This document shows, piece by piece, positions 45,457 through 54,507 of a DNA stretch of 64,000 nucleotides; position 1 is the first letter of the stretch, and the number at the start of each line of letters is the position of its first letter. A model generated the notes under the pieces. It was not told the origin of the DNA and made no database searches. It saw only the letters and a program-made list of their open reading frames with translations. Source of the DNA: CAJXSD01 sp964633145 (GTDB lineage Bacteria > Pseudomonadota > Alphaproteobacteria > Rhodobacterales > Rhodobacteraceae); contig CAZWFE010000001.1 in the NCBI GenBank assembly GCA_964633145.1, positions 91,653 through 155,652 of the forward strand, written 5' to 3'. Both the position numbers and the translations under genes were made by a program.

Positions 45457-45549
45457 AAATTAAACAAAAATGCCGCAATCTGGTTGATATCTACTGGGAT
45501 AGTGTGCTTACATTGCGGAACAGGGATAAAAAACACGGGGAGCCATAGA

Positions 45550-46650
45550 TTGGCACTAGATAATTCCAAGGACGCATTTGTTCAATTTAGTCGCGTCCAG
45601 AAAAGCTACGACGGCGAAACGCTGGTCGTAAAAGATTTGAACCTTGATATTCCAAAAGGCGAGTTTCTGACCATGTTGGGCCCATCTGGGTCGGGCAAGA
45701 CAACTTGTTTGATGATGTTGGCGGGTTTTGAAACCGCAACGCATGGCGATATCATGCTGGACGGGGTGTCGATCAACAATATTCCACCCCACAAACGCGG
45801 CATTGGTATGGTGTTCCAAAACTACGCGTTGTTCCCGCATATGACGATCGCAGAAAACCTATCCTTTCCGCTTGAGGTCCGCAAAATGGGCAAATCCGAG
45901 CGCGAAGAAAAGGTCAAGCGCGCGTTGGATATGGTTGAAATGGGTGCCTTTGGCGGGCGTCGTCCGGCGCAGTTGTCAGGTGGCCAGCAACAGCGTGTTG
46001 CTTTGGCGCGGGCATTGGTGTTCGAACCTGAATTGGTTTTGATGGATGAACCGCTAGGCGCGTTGGACAAACAGCTGCGCGAAAAAATGCAATTCGAAAT
46101 TACCGATTTGGCGCACCGTTTGGGAATCACTGTGGTCTATGTGACCCACGACCAGACCGAGGCGCTGACAATGTCAGACCGCGTGGCCGTGTTTAACGAT
46201 GGTCGCATTCAGCAAATCGCGCCGCCTGATGCGCTGTACGAAGAACCTGAAAACAGTTTCGTTGCGCAGTTTATCGGTGAAAACAACACGCTTGAAGGCG
46301 TGATCAAGGAAATTTCAAACGGTCGCGCATTGGTCCAGTTGGACAGTGGTGATCTGATCGATTGTAAACCGATCAATGTGACCGAACCGGGTCAGCGCAC
46401 ACGCGTGTCGATCCGTCCGGAACGTGTTGAATTCCACAAAGACCGCCTAAGCCCAGATGCACATTTGCTAAAGGCTACGGTCAAAGAATTTATCTATATG
46501 GGCGATATTTTCCGCACCCGTCTAAGCGTTGCTGGCAATGATGATTTCATCATTAAATCACGCAACGCCCCAGATCAGGTGCGTTTGCAGCCTGGCCAAG
46601 AAATCGAAATAGGTTGGTTGGCCGACGATTGTCGCGCCTTGGATGCATAG
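45550..46650 (+). CDS. potA: Polyamine-type ABC transporter ATPase (PotA-like)
   Basis: 366 aa. Walker A GPSGSGKTT, signature LSGGQQQRVALARAL, Walker B LVLMDEPLGALD, H-loop YVTHDQTEA, then a TOBE domain (about 280-360). The start is TTG with GGGGAG 7 nt upstream; no ATG fits. It energises import with the PotB/PotC-like permeases and the PotD-like binding protein that follow. Confidence 0.9.
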   Translation: MALDNSKDAFVQFSRVQKSYDGETLVVKDLNLDIPKGEFLTMLGPSGSGKTTCLMMLAGFETATHGDIMLDGVSINNIPPHKRGIGMVFQNYALFPHMTIAENLSFPLEVRKMGKSEREEKVKRALDMVEMGAFGGRRPAQLSGGQQQRVALARALVFEPELVLMDEPLGALDKQLREKMQFEITDLAHRLGITVVYVTHDQTEALTMSDRVAVFNDGRIQQIAPPDALYEEPENSFVAQFIGENNTLEGVIKEISNGRALVQLDSGDLIDCKPINVTEPGQRTRVSIRPERVEFHKDRLSPDAHLLKATVKEFIYMGDIFRTRLSVAGNDDFIIKSRNAPDQVRLQPGQEIEIGWLADDCRALDA

Positions 46651-46656
46651 GAATTT

Positions 46657-46684
46657 CATGCCCCGTGTCATTGACTGGGGCATG
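46657..46684 (+). terminator. Intercistronic hairpin between potA and potD
   Basis: CATGCCCC (46657-46664) and GGGGCATG (46677-46684) pair perfectly around a 12-nt loop. Followed by no U run; may protect mRNA segments. Confidence 0.5.
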
Positions 46685-46754
46685 GGTAACGGGGTGCGCT
46701 GGAAACGCCCGACGCGCGCATCTTTAATCACACGGGCAACTTAGGGAGAATACA

Positions 46755-47846
46755 ATGAAATTCACCAAAACTTTGCTAGCAACAACAGCTTTGACCGTTG
46801 CAGCTGGTGCAGTCGCAGCGCAGGAAATGACCATCGTGTCATGGGGTGGCGCATATTCCAAATCACAGCTTAAGGCCTATCACGAGCCCTATTCCGCGAA
46901 AACTGGCGTGACCATCATCAACGACGACAGCTCAGCCGAAGCGGTTGCGAAACTGCGCGCGATGAACGAAGCGGGCAACGTCACATGGGATGTTGTTGAC
47001 GTGGTTGCCGCGGACGCGATGCGTCTGTGTGACGAAGGTCTGGCGATGGAAATCGACGCCGATACACAATTGGCCCCTGCACCTGATGGAACATCAGCCT
47101 CCGAAGATTTCGGCGATTTGTTGGTTTCTGACTGCTTTATCCCACAGATCGTATATTCCACAACATTCGGATACCGCACCGATTTGGTTGGCGACACTGC
47201 CCCAACATCTGTTTGTGCCGTTTTCGATTTGGAAAACTATCCTGGCAAGCGTTCATTGGAAAAACGTCCAATCAACAACATGGAATGGGCATTGTTGTGT
47301 GACGGCGTTGCCAAAGACGAAGTTTATGACGTTCTGGAAACACCAGAAGGTCAGGACCGCGCGTTGGCCAAGCTAGACACAATCAAAGACAGCGTTGTTT
47401 GGTGGTCAGCTGGTGCAGACACACCCCAGTTGTTGGCAGATGGCGAAGTCATCATGGGTTCCACATACAACGGCCGTTTGTTCAGCGTCATCGAAGAGCA
47501 AAAGCAGCCAGTTGCAATGTTGTGGGACGCGCAGGTGTTTGACCTTGACGGTTGGATCATCCCAGCGGGCCTAAGCGAAGAGCGCAAGCAGCGCGCATTG
47601 GACTATATCTATTTCGCGACAGACACACAGCGTCTGGCAGACCAAGCGAAATACATCTCTTATGGTCCTGCACGTGCATCATCAGCCCCATTGGTTGGCA
47701 AGCACGACGAATTGGGTATCGACATGGCGCCACATATGCCAACCGATCCTAACAATGCGAAAAACACATTCTTGTACAACTACGAATTCTGGGCCGATTA
47801 TCGTGACGATATCGACGCAAAATTCCAAGCTTGGTTGGCCAAGTAA
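46755..47846 (+). CDS. potD: Polyamine-type periplasmic binding protein (PotD-like)
   Basis: 363 aa. Signal peptide 1-22 (ends AGAVAAQ), then MTIVSWGGAYSKSQLKAYHEPY and two lobes; tryptophan-rich segments VVWWSAGADTPQLLADGEVIMG. Binds polyamine or a related compound and delivers it to the permease pair. TAGGGAGAATACA precedes the ATG. A terminator follows, which may make the binding protein more abundant than the permeases. Confidence 0.9.
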   Translation: MKFTKTLLATTALTVAAGAVAAQEMTIVSWGGAYSKSQLKAYHEPYSAKTGVTIINDDSSAEAVAKLRAMNEAGNVTWDVVDVVAADAMRLCDEGLAMEIDADTQLAPAPDGTSASEDFGDLLVSDCFIPQIVYSTTFGYRTDLVGDTAPTSVCAVFDLENYPGKRSLEKRPINNMEWALLCDGVAKDEVYDVLETPEGQDRALAKLDTIKDSVVWWSAGADTPQLLADGEVIMGSTYNGRLFSVIEEQKQPVAMLWDAQVFDLDGWIIPAGLSEERKQRALDYIYFATDTQRLADQAKYISYGPARASSAPLVGKHDELGIDMAPHMPTDPNNAKNTFLYNYEFWADYRDDIDAKFQAWLAK

Positions 47847-47863
47847 TCGTCTTTGACGTGAAA

Positions 47864-47889
47864 GGGGCGTGTGAACACGCCCCTTTTTT
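47864..47889 (+). terminator. Terminator/attenuator after potD
   Basis: GGGGCGTG (47864-47871), loop TGAA, CACGCCCC (47876-47883), then TTTTTT. It lies between potD and potB, so it should reduce read-through into the permease genes. Confidence 0.85.
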
Positions 47890-47919
47890 AACCATTATAA
47901 TCAAACCCACGGGGACACT

Positions 47920-49191
47920 ATGACGGATCAAACTGCTGGGCAGGACATGATTGCCGCGGATGGGATGCCGCTGAAAAAATCCTTGGCCAAGTCATTACAA
48001 CGCGAAAAACTGCGTGCGTTGATGCTAATTGCACCGCTGCTGATTTTCGTATTGATCACATTTATTTTCCCGATTGGGTCGATGTTATTCCGATCTGTTG
48101 AAAACAGAATTGTGCAGGATACCCTGCCCAAAACTGTGGCCGCTTTGCAGGATTGGGATGAATTGTCTGGCGAATTACCCGACGAAGCGGTGTTTGCTGC
48201 ATTTGTCGAAGATTTCATTGTCGCCGTCGAAAACAAAGAACATACCCGCATCGGATCGCGCCTGAACTACGAAGTCAGCGGGATGTCATCGCTGTTCCGT
48301 AAATCCGCGCGCAAAGTCAAAAAATGGGATCTGGCCCAAGATGCCCCATTCCGTGATAAATTGATTGATGTGGACAAAGATTGGGGTGATCCCGTAACAT
48401 GGTCGATCATCAAAACCCATTCAGGCAAATACACAAACGGGTATTTCCTGAACGCCATCGACATGCAGCGCACCGCCGAGGGCGCAAAGGCGCAGCCTGA
48501 AGATAAACAAATCCTGATTAAACTGTTCATTCGAACGGTGAAAATGTCGCTGATTATCACTGGCATGTGTATTTTGCTGGGCTATCCAGTGGCATGGATT
48601 TTGGCAAACCTGCCAGCACGTTCAGCGAACCTGTTGATGATTTTGGTTTTGTTGCCGTTTTGGACATCGTTGTTGGTGCGGACATCCGCATGGAAAGTGA
48701 TGCTGCAAAACCAAGGTGTCATCAATGACGTTCTGGTCTGGTTGGGGCTGGTGGCCAATGATGGGCGTTTGGAAATTATCAACAACCAATTCGGCACCAT
48801 TACCGCGATGACGCATATCCTGTTGCCGTTCATGATTTTGCCGATGTATTCGGTGATGCAAACCATTCCGCCCAGCTATCTGCGGGCTGCGAAATCACTG
48901 GGCGCCACAAACTGGACCGCGTTTTGGCGCGTGTATTTTCCGCAATCCATTCCGGGTATTGGGGCCGGGTCCATTTTGGTGTTCATTCTGGCCATCGGTT
49001 ATTACATCACGCCTGAAATCGTGGGCGGTACAGATGGTGTGTTTATTTCAAACCGGATTGCATACCATATTTCATCCTCACTTAACTGGGGCTTGGCCGC
49101 AGCATTGGGGGCCATATTGCTGGCGGTGGTTTTGGTTCTGTACTGGGCCTATGACAAAATTGTCGGTATCGACAACGTGAAACTGGGATAA
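47920..49191 (+). CDS. potB: Polyamine-type ABC permease 1 (PotB-like, extended)
   Basis: 423 aa against about 275 in E. coli. The extra part is a soluble region of some 150 residues (about 60-205) after the first membrane helix, rich in charged residues. The six-helix permease core follows (about 210-415) with the EAA-like ATPase-binding loop SLGATNWTAFWRVYFPQSIPG. Same-family proteins in alphaproteobacteria share this extension. Confidence 0.88.
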   Translation: MTDQTAGQDMIAADGMPLKKSLAKSLQREKLRALMLIAPLLIFVLITFIFPIGSMLFRSVENRIVQDTLPKTVAALQDWDELSGELPDEAVFAAFVEDFIVAVENKEHTRIGSRLNYEVSGMSSLFRKSARKVKKWDLAQDAPFRDKLIDVDKDWGDPVTWSIIKTHSGKYTNGYFLNAIDMQRTAEGAKAQPEDKQILIKLFIRTVKMSLIITGMCILLGYPVAWILANLPARSANLLMILVLLPFWTSLLVRTSAWKVMLQNQGVINDVLVWLGLVANDGRLEIINNQFGTITAMTHILLPFMILPMYSVMQTIPPSYLRAAKSLGATNWTAFWRVYFPQSIPGIGAGSILVFILAIGYYITPEIVGGTDGVFISNRIAYHISSSLNWGLAAALGAILLAVVLVLYWAYDKIVGIDNVKLG

Positions 49192-49196
49192 AGACA

Positions 49197-50423
49197 ATGG
49201 CATTAGTAACACCAATATCACGTAAACCACTGTCGTTTGTATTGCAGTGCTGTGCCATCTTGGGCGCGTTTTTGGGGCTGTTCATTGGAACGGCCGCCGG
49301 ATCGGGGATCATGGGCATGATTGGCGGGGCCGTCATTTTGATGGGCTTGGCCACGCTGTACATCACAGTTATCAAAAACGAAAAACTGTCACGCTGGCTA
49401 AACCTGGCCCTGTGTGTTGTCGCAGGATTTGCCTTTGCCCAAGTGGGCGGCATTATCTTGGGGCTGATCTATGGCAGCCTGACCAGCTGGTTCATTTTCT
49501 GGCTGTACGAAGGGCGCTATCGCAGAAACTTGCTGCCCTATCTGACACCGGCCCAAGTGTTGTGGCATTACACATTCCGCATGATCTGTGGTGCAATTTT
49601 CGTATTTTTGGTAACGCCCATTTTGGTGGTTCTGCCGTTGTCGTTCAACGCACAGGATTTCTTTACCTTTACGCCGGAAATGCTGCGGTTGGATCCTGAT
49701 GGATATTCGTTGAAACATTACCAAGATTTCTTGGGTCTGCGTGCCGATTCCAACGGGGAATGGCTGCGGTCGTTCAAGAATTCATTGGTTATTGCGCCGA
49801 TTGCTACGATTATTTCTGTGTCATTGGGCACATTGGCCGCGATTGGGCTTAGCCAGTCACATGTGCCTGCGAAACGCGCCATTATGGCGATTCTGATTTC
49901 GCCGATGATCGTTCCGCTGATTATTTCCGCGACGGGTATGTTCTTTTTCTACTCGGACCTTGGGAATTTCATGGAAAACACCATGGGCATGAACAAAAAC
50001 TTTGTCGGCTATGTCAAAGTGGTTCTGGCGCATGCCGTTTTGGGTATTCCGTTCGTGATCATTACGGTTACGGCCACCTTGGTTGGGTTTGACCGGTCAC
50101 TGACCCGTGCGGCGGCGAATATGGGTGCCAATCCTGTCACCACGTTTTTCCGTGTGCAAATGCCATTGATCCTGCCTGGTGTGATTTCGGGTGGTTTGTT
50201 TGCATTCATCACATCATTCGACGAAGTGGTGGTGGTGATGTTCATCGGTTCAGCCAGCCAGAAAACGCTGCCATGGCAGATGTTCCTAGGCCTGCGTGAA
50301 CAAATCAGCCCGACGATTTTGGCGGTTGCGACGATCTTGGTTGCTTTGTCGATCGCGCTATTGATTACGCTGGAAATGCTGCGTCGCCGCTCGGAACGGT
50401 TGCGTGGGATGTCGCCGACATAA
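49197..50423 (+). CDS. potC: Polyamine-type ABC permease 2 (PotC-like, extended)
   Basis: 408 aa. An N-terminal block of four helices (about 15-100) precedes the six-helix permease core, whose EAA-type loop is AANMGANPVTTFFRVQMPLILPG. It starts 5 bp after potB and closes the operon; a terminator follows. Confidence 0.88.
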   Translation: MALVTPISRKPLSFVLQCCAILGAFLGLFIGTAAGSGIMGMIGGAVILMGLATLYITVIKNEKLSRWLNLALCVVAGFAFAQVGGIILGLIYGSLTSWFIFWLYEGRYRRNLLPYLTPAQVLWHYTFRMICGAIFVFLVTPILVVLPLSFNAQDFFTFTPEMLRLDPDGYSLKHYQDFLGLRADSNGEWLRSFKNSLVIAPIATIISVSLGTLAAIGLSQSHVPAKRAIMAILISPMIVPLIISATGMFFFYSDLGNFMENTMGMNKNFVGYVKVVLAHAVLGIPFVIITVTATLVGFDRSLTRAAANMGANPVTTFFRVQMPLILPGVISGGLFAFITSFDEVVVVMFIGSASQKTLPWQMFLGLREQISPTILAVATILVALSIALLITLEMLRRRSERLRGMSPT

Positions 50424-50441
50424 TCGGATAACATTTTCTGC

Positions 50442-50468
50442 AAAAGGCGTCCTCTGGGGCGCCTTTTT
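50442..50468 (+). terminator. Terminator after potC
   Basis: AAAAGGCG (50442-50449) and CGCCTTTT (50460-50467) with a T run, 18 bp after the stop. Confidence 0.85.
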
Positions 50469-50531
50469 CATTTGAAACAGCACCGCATTTTCGTACAGTT
50501 TAACCAAATTGATTTAGGGGCAGGACCACTT

Positions 50532-51458
50532 ATGAAAACAGCTTTGATCACACATGCCGATTGCTTGGATCATATCACCCCGCCTGGCCATCCAGAACAG
50601 GTGGCGCGGTTGGATCATATTCTGCATGCCTTGGCTGATCTGGAATTGAACCGCGTCGCTGCGCCCTTGGCCGCGGATGATGATGTGTTACGTTGTCATC
50701 CCCAAAGCCATTTGGATGCCATTCGCGATGCGTGCCCTGATGCGGGAACCGTGCAAATCGATGGTGATACGCATATGTCGCCTGGATCCGTTCAGGCCGC
50801 GTATCGGGCCGTGGGCGGTGCAGTACGGGCTGTCGATATGGTTATGGATGGCAGCGCACAAAATGTGTTTGTCGCGGGCCGCCCCCCGGGGCATCACGCA
50901 GAAACCGAAACGCCCATGGGGTTTTGCCTGTTTGGGAATGTGGCCATTGCCGCCAAACATGCGCTGGATTATCACGGCTTGGATCGCGTGGCTGTGGTCG
51001 ATTTTGATGTGCATCACGGAAATGGGACCCAAGACCTGTTATGGGCTGAACGCCGCGCCTTGACCATTACCAGCCAACAAATGCCGTTATGGCCTGGGTC
51101 CGGGCGGGCCGATGAAACCGGTGCCTATGATAATGTTGTCAATGTTCCACTGCCCCCTGACAGTGACGGCGCGATTATGCGGCAAAAATACCAAGATATC
51201 GTGTTTCCCCGCCTGCGCGCATTTCAGCCACAGCTGTTGCTGATTTCGGCAGGCTTTGATGCCCATGCCGACGACCCATTGGCGCAATTGAATTGGGATG
51301 AGGATGATTTTGCGTGGATCACGCAGCATCTATGTGAAATTGCGGATGAGTTTTGCCAAGGCAGGGTGGTATCCGTATTAGAAGGCGGCTATGATCTAGC
51401 AGCCTTGGCACGTTCAGCCAAAGCACACGTACAAGAATTGATAAAGGCGGCATCATGA
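50532..51458 (+). CDS. Histone deacetylase-like amidohydrolase
   Basis: 308 aa. Zinc-dependent deacetylase fold with GRPPGHHAETETPMGFCLF, AVVDFDVHHGNGTQ (Asp/His ligands), SAGFDAHADDPLAQL and VLEGGYDLAALA. The substrate could be acetyl-lysine or an acetylpolyamine. It overlaps xseB by ATGA; this order before xseB-ispA-dxs is usual in the Rhodobacterales. AGGACCACTT precedes the ATG. Confidence 0.9.
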   Translation: MKTALITHADCLDHITPPGHPEQVARLDHILHALADLELNRVAAPLAADDDVLRCHPQSHLDAIRDACPDAGTVQIDGDTHMSPGSVQAAYRAVGGAVRAVDMVMDGSAQNVFVAGRPPGHHAETETPMGFCLFGNVAIAAKHALDYHGLDRVAVVDFDVHHGNGTQDLLWAERRALTITSQQMPLWPGSGRADETGAYDNVVNVPLPPDSDGAIMRQKYQDIVFPRLRAFQPQLLLISAGFDAHADDPLAQLNWDEDDFAWITQHLCEIADEFCQGRVVSVLEGGYDLAALARSAKAHVQELIKAAS

Positions 51459-51697
51459 CAGACACACCTATTGACGAAATGACATTTGAACAAGCCATGG
51501 CCGAATTGGAACGTGTGGTATCGCAATTGGAACATGGCGATGTCGCGCTTGAGGCATCAATCACCCTGTACGAACGCGGTGCGCTGCTGAAAAAACGCTG
51601 CGAAACCAAACTGAAAGAGGCCGAAGAAAAGGTCGCCGCCATTACATTGGATGGCAAAGGCGCGCCAACCGGCACCACCCCCGTCGACGGGCTGTAA
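51455..51697 (+). CDS. xseB: Exodeoxyribonuclease VII small subunit
   Basis: 80 aa with the family core TFEQAMAELERVVSQLEHGDVALEASITLYERG. Partner of XseA in single-strand exonuclease VII. ATGA overlap with the deacetylase gene; 5 bp before ispA. Confidence 0.95.
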   Translation: MTDTPIDEMTFEQAMAELERVVSQLEHGDVALEASITLYERGALLKKRCETKLKEAEEKVAAITLDGKGAPTGTTPVDGL

Positions 51698-51702
51698 CCC
51701 CC

Positions 51703-52569
51703 GTGCAGGATAAATTGCAGGCCTGCGCCGCACTGGTGCAATCGCATTTGGATGCCTATCTGGCGCAGATGGATCGCGTTGATGTGGTTCATGCCATGGA
51801 ATATGCGTTACAGGGCGGCAAACGTCTGCGCGCGTTTTTGGTTATGGAAAGCGCGGGCCTGTTTGACATTCCTGCCGCACAATCCATCTGGCCCGCATCG
51901 GGGATTGAGGCGATCCATGCCTATTCCCTGGTTCATGATGACCTGCCCTGCATGGATGATGACGATATGCGTCGCGGGCGGCCAACGGTTCACAAAAAAT
52001 GGGATGATGCGACGGCCGTGTTGGCGGGCGATGCATTGCAAACCTTGGGCTTTGAATTGACGCTTGCGCCGCAATCCAGTGATAATGCTGCTGTGCGCGC
52101 CACACTGGCGATGGAATTGGCACGCGCCTCGGGCGGGCAGGGCATGGTTTTGGGGCAGGCCTTGGACATTGCGGCGGAAACGGCGGACACACCACTGACA
52201 TTGGATCAAATCACGCACCTGCAACAGGGTAAAACCGGCGCACTGATATCCTATAGCGCGCGGGCCGGTGCGATAATGGCGGGCCAAGATACCACACCGC
52301 TGTCACGCTATGCCGATGCCATTGGTTTGGCGTTCCAGATTGCTGATGATATATTGGATGTGACGGGTGATCCCGAATTGGCTGGCAAACGCCTGAACAA
52401 AGATGCCGAGGCGGGCAAAGCCACCTTTGTATCGCTGTTGGGTCTTGATGGGGCCAAAAAACGGGCGCAAACTCTGGTGGATCAGGCCTGTGACGCTATA
52501 TCACCCTATGGAATGCGGGCCGATACCTTGCAGCAGGTGGCGCGTTTTATTATTGCACGCGATAAATAA
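51703..52569 (+). CDS. ispA: Farnesyl diphosphate synthase (short-chain polyprenyl synthetase)
   Basis: 288 aa. Adds isopentenyl diphosphate to allylic diphosphates. First Asp-rich motif HDDLPCMDDDDMRRGRPT (about 83-100), second IADDILDVTG. Start is GTG. It lies between xseB and dxs so isoprenoid precursor synthesis and elongation are linked. Confidence 0.94.
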   Translation: MQDKLQACAALVQSHLDAYLAQMDRVDVVHAMEYALQGGKRLRAFLVMESAGLFDIPAAQSIWPASGIEAIHAYSLVHDDLPCMDDDDMRRGRPTVHKKWDDATAVLAGDALQTLGFELTLAPQSSDNAAVRATLAMELARASGGQGMVLGQALDIAAETADTPLTLDQITHLQQGKTGALISYSARAGAIMAGQDTTPLSRYADAIGLAFQIADDILDVTGDPELAGKRLNKDAEAGKATFVSLLGLDGAKKRAQTLVDQACDAISPYGMRADTLQQVARFIIARDK

Positions 52570-52599
52570 CGCGATAATCAACCGGCCAAAGGATCGCAG

Positions 52600-54507
52600 A
52601 TGTCTGTAATGCCCCATACCCCCCTGTTGGATCAGATTACATCGCCCAGCGATTTGAAACGTCTGTCAGACGCACAGTTGGGGCAGCTGGCGGCGGAATT
52701 GCGGTCGGAAACCATTTCGGCCGTGTCCCAAACGGGGGGCCATTTGGGGGCCGGACTGGGTGTTGTGGAACTGACCGTGGCCCTGCATGCGGTGTTTGAC
52801 ACGCCGCGCGATAAAATTATCTGGGACGTCAGTCACCAAACCTATCCCCATAAAATCCTGACAGGCAGGCGTGAACGCATGCTGACCCTGCGCCAGAAAG
52901 GTGGGCTAAGCGGGTTCACCAAACGCAGCGAAAGCGCCTATGACCCCTTTGGCGCGGCGCATTCCAGCACATCAATTTCGGCGGCCTTGGGCTTTGCCAC
53001 CGCGCGGGATCTGGGCGGCCAGATCGACGCGGGATTGGGCGATGCAATTGCGGTGATTGGTGACGGTGCGATGACCGGCGGCATGGCCTATGAGGCGATG
53101 AATCACGCAGGCCATTTGAAAAAACGGCTGATCGTGATTTTGAACGATAATGATATGTCTATCGCCGAACCCGTGGGCGCATTGTCAAATTACCTAAGCC
53201 AGCTGTATTCCGGCGCCCCATTCCAAGATTTGAAAGAGGTCGCCAAAGGCGCAGTATCCTTCCTGCCCGAACCATTCCGCGAAGGCGCAAAACGCGCCAA
53301 AGACATGTTAAAGGGCATGGCCGTGGGCGGTACATTGTTCGAAGCATTGGGGTTTTCCTATGTCGGGCCGATTGACGGCCATGATCTGAACCAGTTGTTG
53401 CCATTGCTACGCACCGTCAAAGACCGCGCAAACGGACCCATTTTGATCCATGCCGTCACACAAAAGGGCAAAGGATATGCCCCCGCTGAACAGGCCCGTG
53501 ATCGGGGCCATGCCACTGCCAAATTTGATGTGGTGACAGGAAAACAGCATAAATCCCCATCCAACGCGCCCAGCTATACATCCGTGTTTGCCCGCGCCTT
53601 GGTTGCGGCGGCGGCAGATGATCCGCGGATTTGTGCGGTCACGGCGGCAATGCCGGATGGCACGGGGCTGAACCTGATGGCCGAACGCTATCCCAGTCGG
53701 TGTTTTGATGTGGGGATTGCGGAACAACACGGCGTGACCTTTGCGGCCGCATTGGCGGCAGGGGGCATGCGCCCGTTTTGTGCGATTTATTCGACGTTTT
53801 TGCAGCGTGGCTATGATCAGGTTGTTCATGATGTTGCCTTGCAAAACCTGCCTGTCCGCTTTGCCATTGATCGCGCGGGATTGGTGGGGGCCGATGGGGC
53901 CACACATGCGGGCAGTTTTGACATCGCCTATATGGCGAACCTGCCCAATATGGTCGTTATGGCCGCCGCGGACGAAGCTGAATTGACCCACATGGTGGCC
54001 ACCGCCGCCGCCTATGACGATGGACCCATCGCATTCCGGTATCCACGGGGCGAAGGGCAGGGCGTGGACATCCCCGACCAACCCCAAGTGCTGGAAATCG
54101 GCAAAGGCCGCATCATTCAAACCGGATCGCGCGTGGCCATTTTGTCATTCGGTACCCGTTTGGGTCAGGTCCAGCAGGCCGCTGAATTGCTGTTGTCACA
54201 CGACATTACCCCCACCATTGCCGATGCACGATTTGCAAAACCGCTGGATCGGGACATGATTTTGGATCTGGCGGCCAATCACGATGCCCTAATCACGATA
54301 GAAGAGGGCGCCGTTGGCGGCTTTGGCAGCCATGTGTTGCAGTTGTTGATCGACAACGGCGTGTTGGATCATGGACGGCTTAGGGTGCGCACCATGCAGC
54401 TGCCCGATACCTATATCGATCATGCCAGCCCAGATGACATGTATGCCCAAGCGGGTCTGGATGCAGACGCGATTGTGGCGCAGGTGTTAGGTTTGGTCAC
54501 TGGCTAA
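52600..54507 (+). CDS. dxs: 1-deoxy-D-xylulose-5-phosphate synthase
   Basis: 635 aa. First enzyme of the non-mevalonate isoprenoid pathway; thiamine diphosphate-dependent. HQTYPHKILTGR, thiamine motif GDGAMTGGMAYEAMNHAG...NDNDMSI, and C-terminal FAKPLDRDMI. It overlaps the convergent SDR gene by 21 bp. Confidence 0.97.
   Translation: MSVMPHTPLLDQITSPSDLKRLSDAQLGQLAAELRSETISAVSQTGGHLGAGLGVVELTVALHAVFDTPRDKIIWDVSHQTYPHKILTGRRERMLTLRQKGGLSGFTKRSESAYDPFGAAHSSTSISAALGFATARDLGGQIDAGLGDAIAVIGDGAMTGGMAYEAMNHAGHLKKRLIVILNDNDMSIAEPVGALSNYLSQLYSGAPFQDLKEVAKGAVSFLPEPFREGAKRAKDMLKGMAVGGTLFEALGFSYVGPIDGHDLNQLLPLLRTVKDRANGPILIHAVTQKGKGYAPAEQARDRGHATAKFDVVTGKQHKSPSNAPSYTSVFARALVAAAADDPRICAVTAAMPDGTGLNLMAERYPSRCFDVGIAEQHGVTFAAALAAGGMRPFCAIYSTFLQRGYDQVVHDVALQNLPVRFAIDRAGLVGADGATHAGSFDIAYMANLPNMVVMAAADEAELTHMVATAAAYDDGPIAFRYPRGEGQGVDIPDQPQVLEIGKGRIIQTGSRVAILSFGTRLGQVQQAAELLLSHDITPTIADARFAKPLDRDMILDLAANHDALITIEEGAVGGFGSHVLQLLIDNGVLDHGRLRVRTMQLPDTYIDHASPDDMYAQAGLDADAIVAQVLGLVTG

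Noticed and set aside
45424..45549. 42-codon extension of the potA-like gene
   Set aside because: Cys-rich unmatched sequence crossing a hairpin; GGGGAG positions the TTG at 45550.
53407..54120. 237-aa minus-strand open frame
   Set aside because: Antisense to dxs; His/Gly/Cys-rich composition typical of shadow frames.
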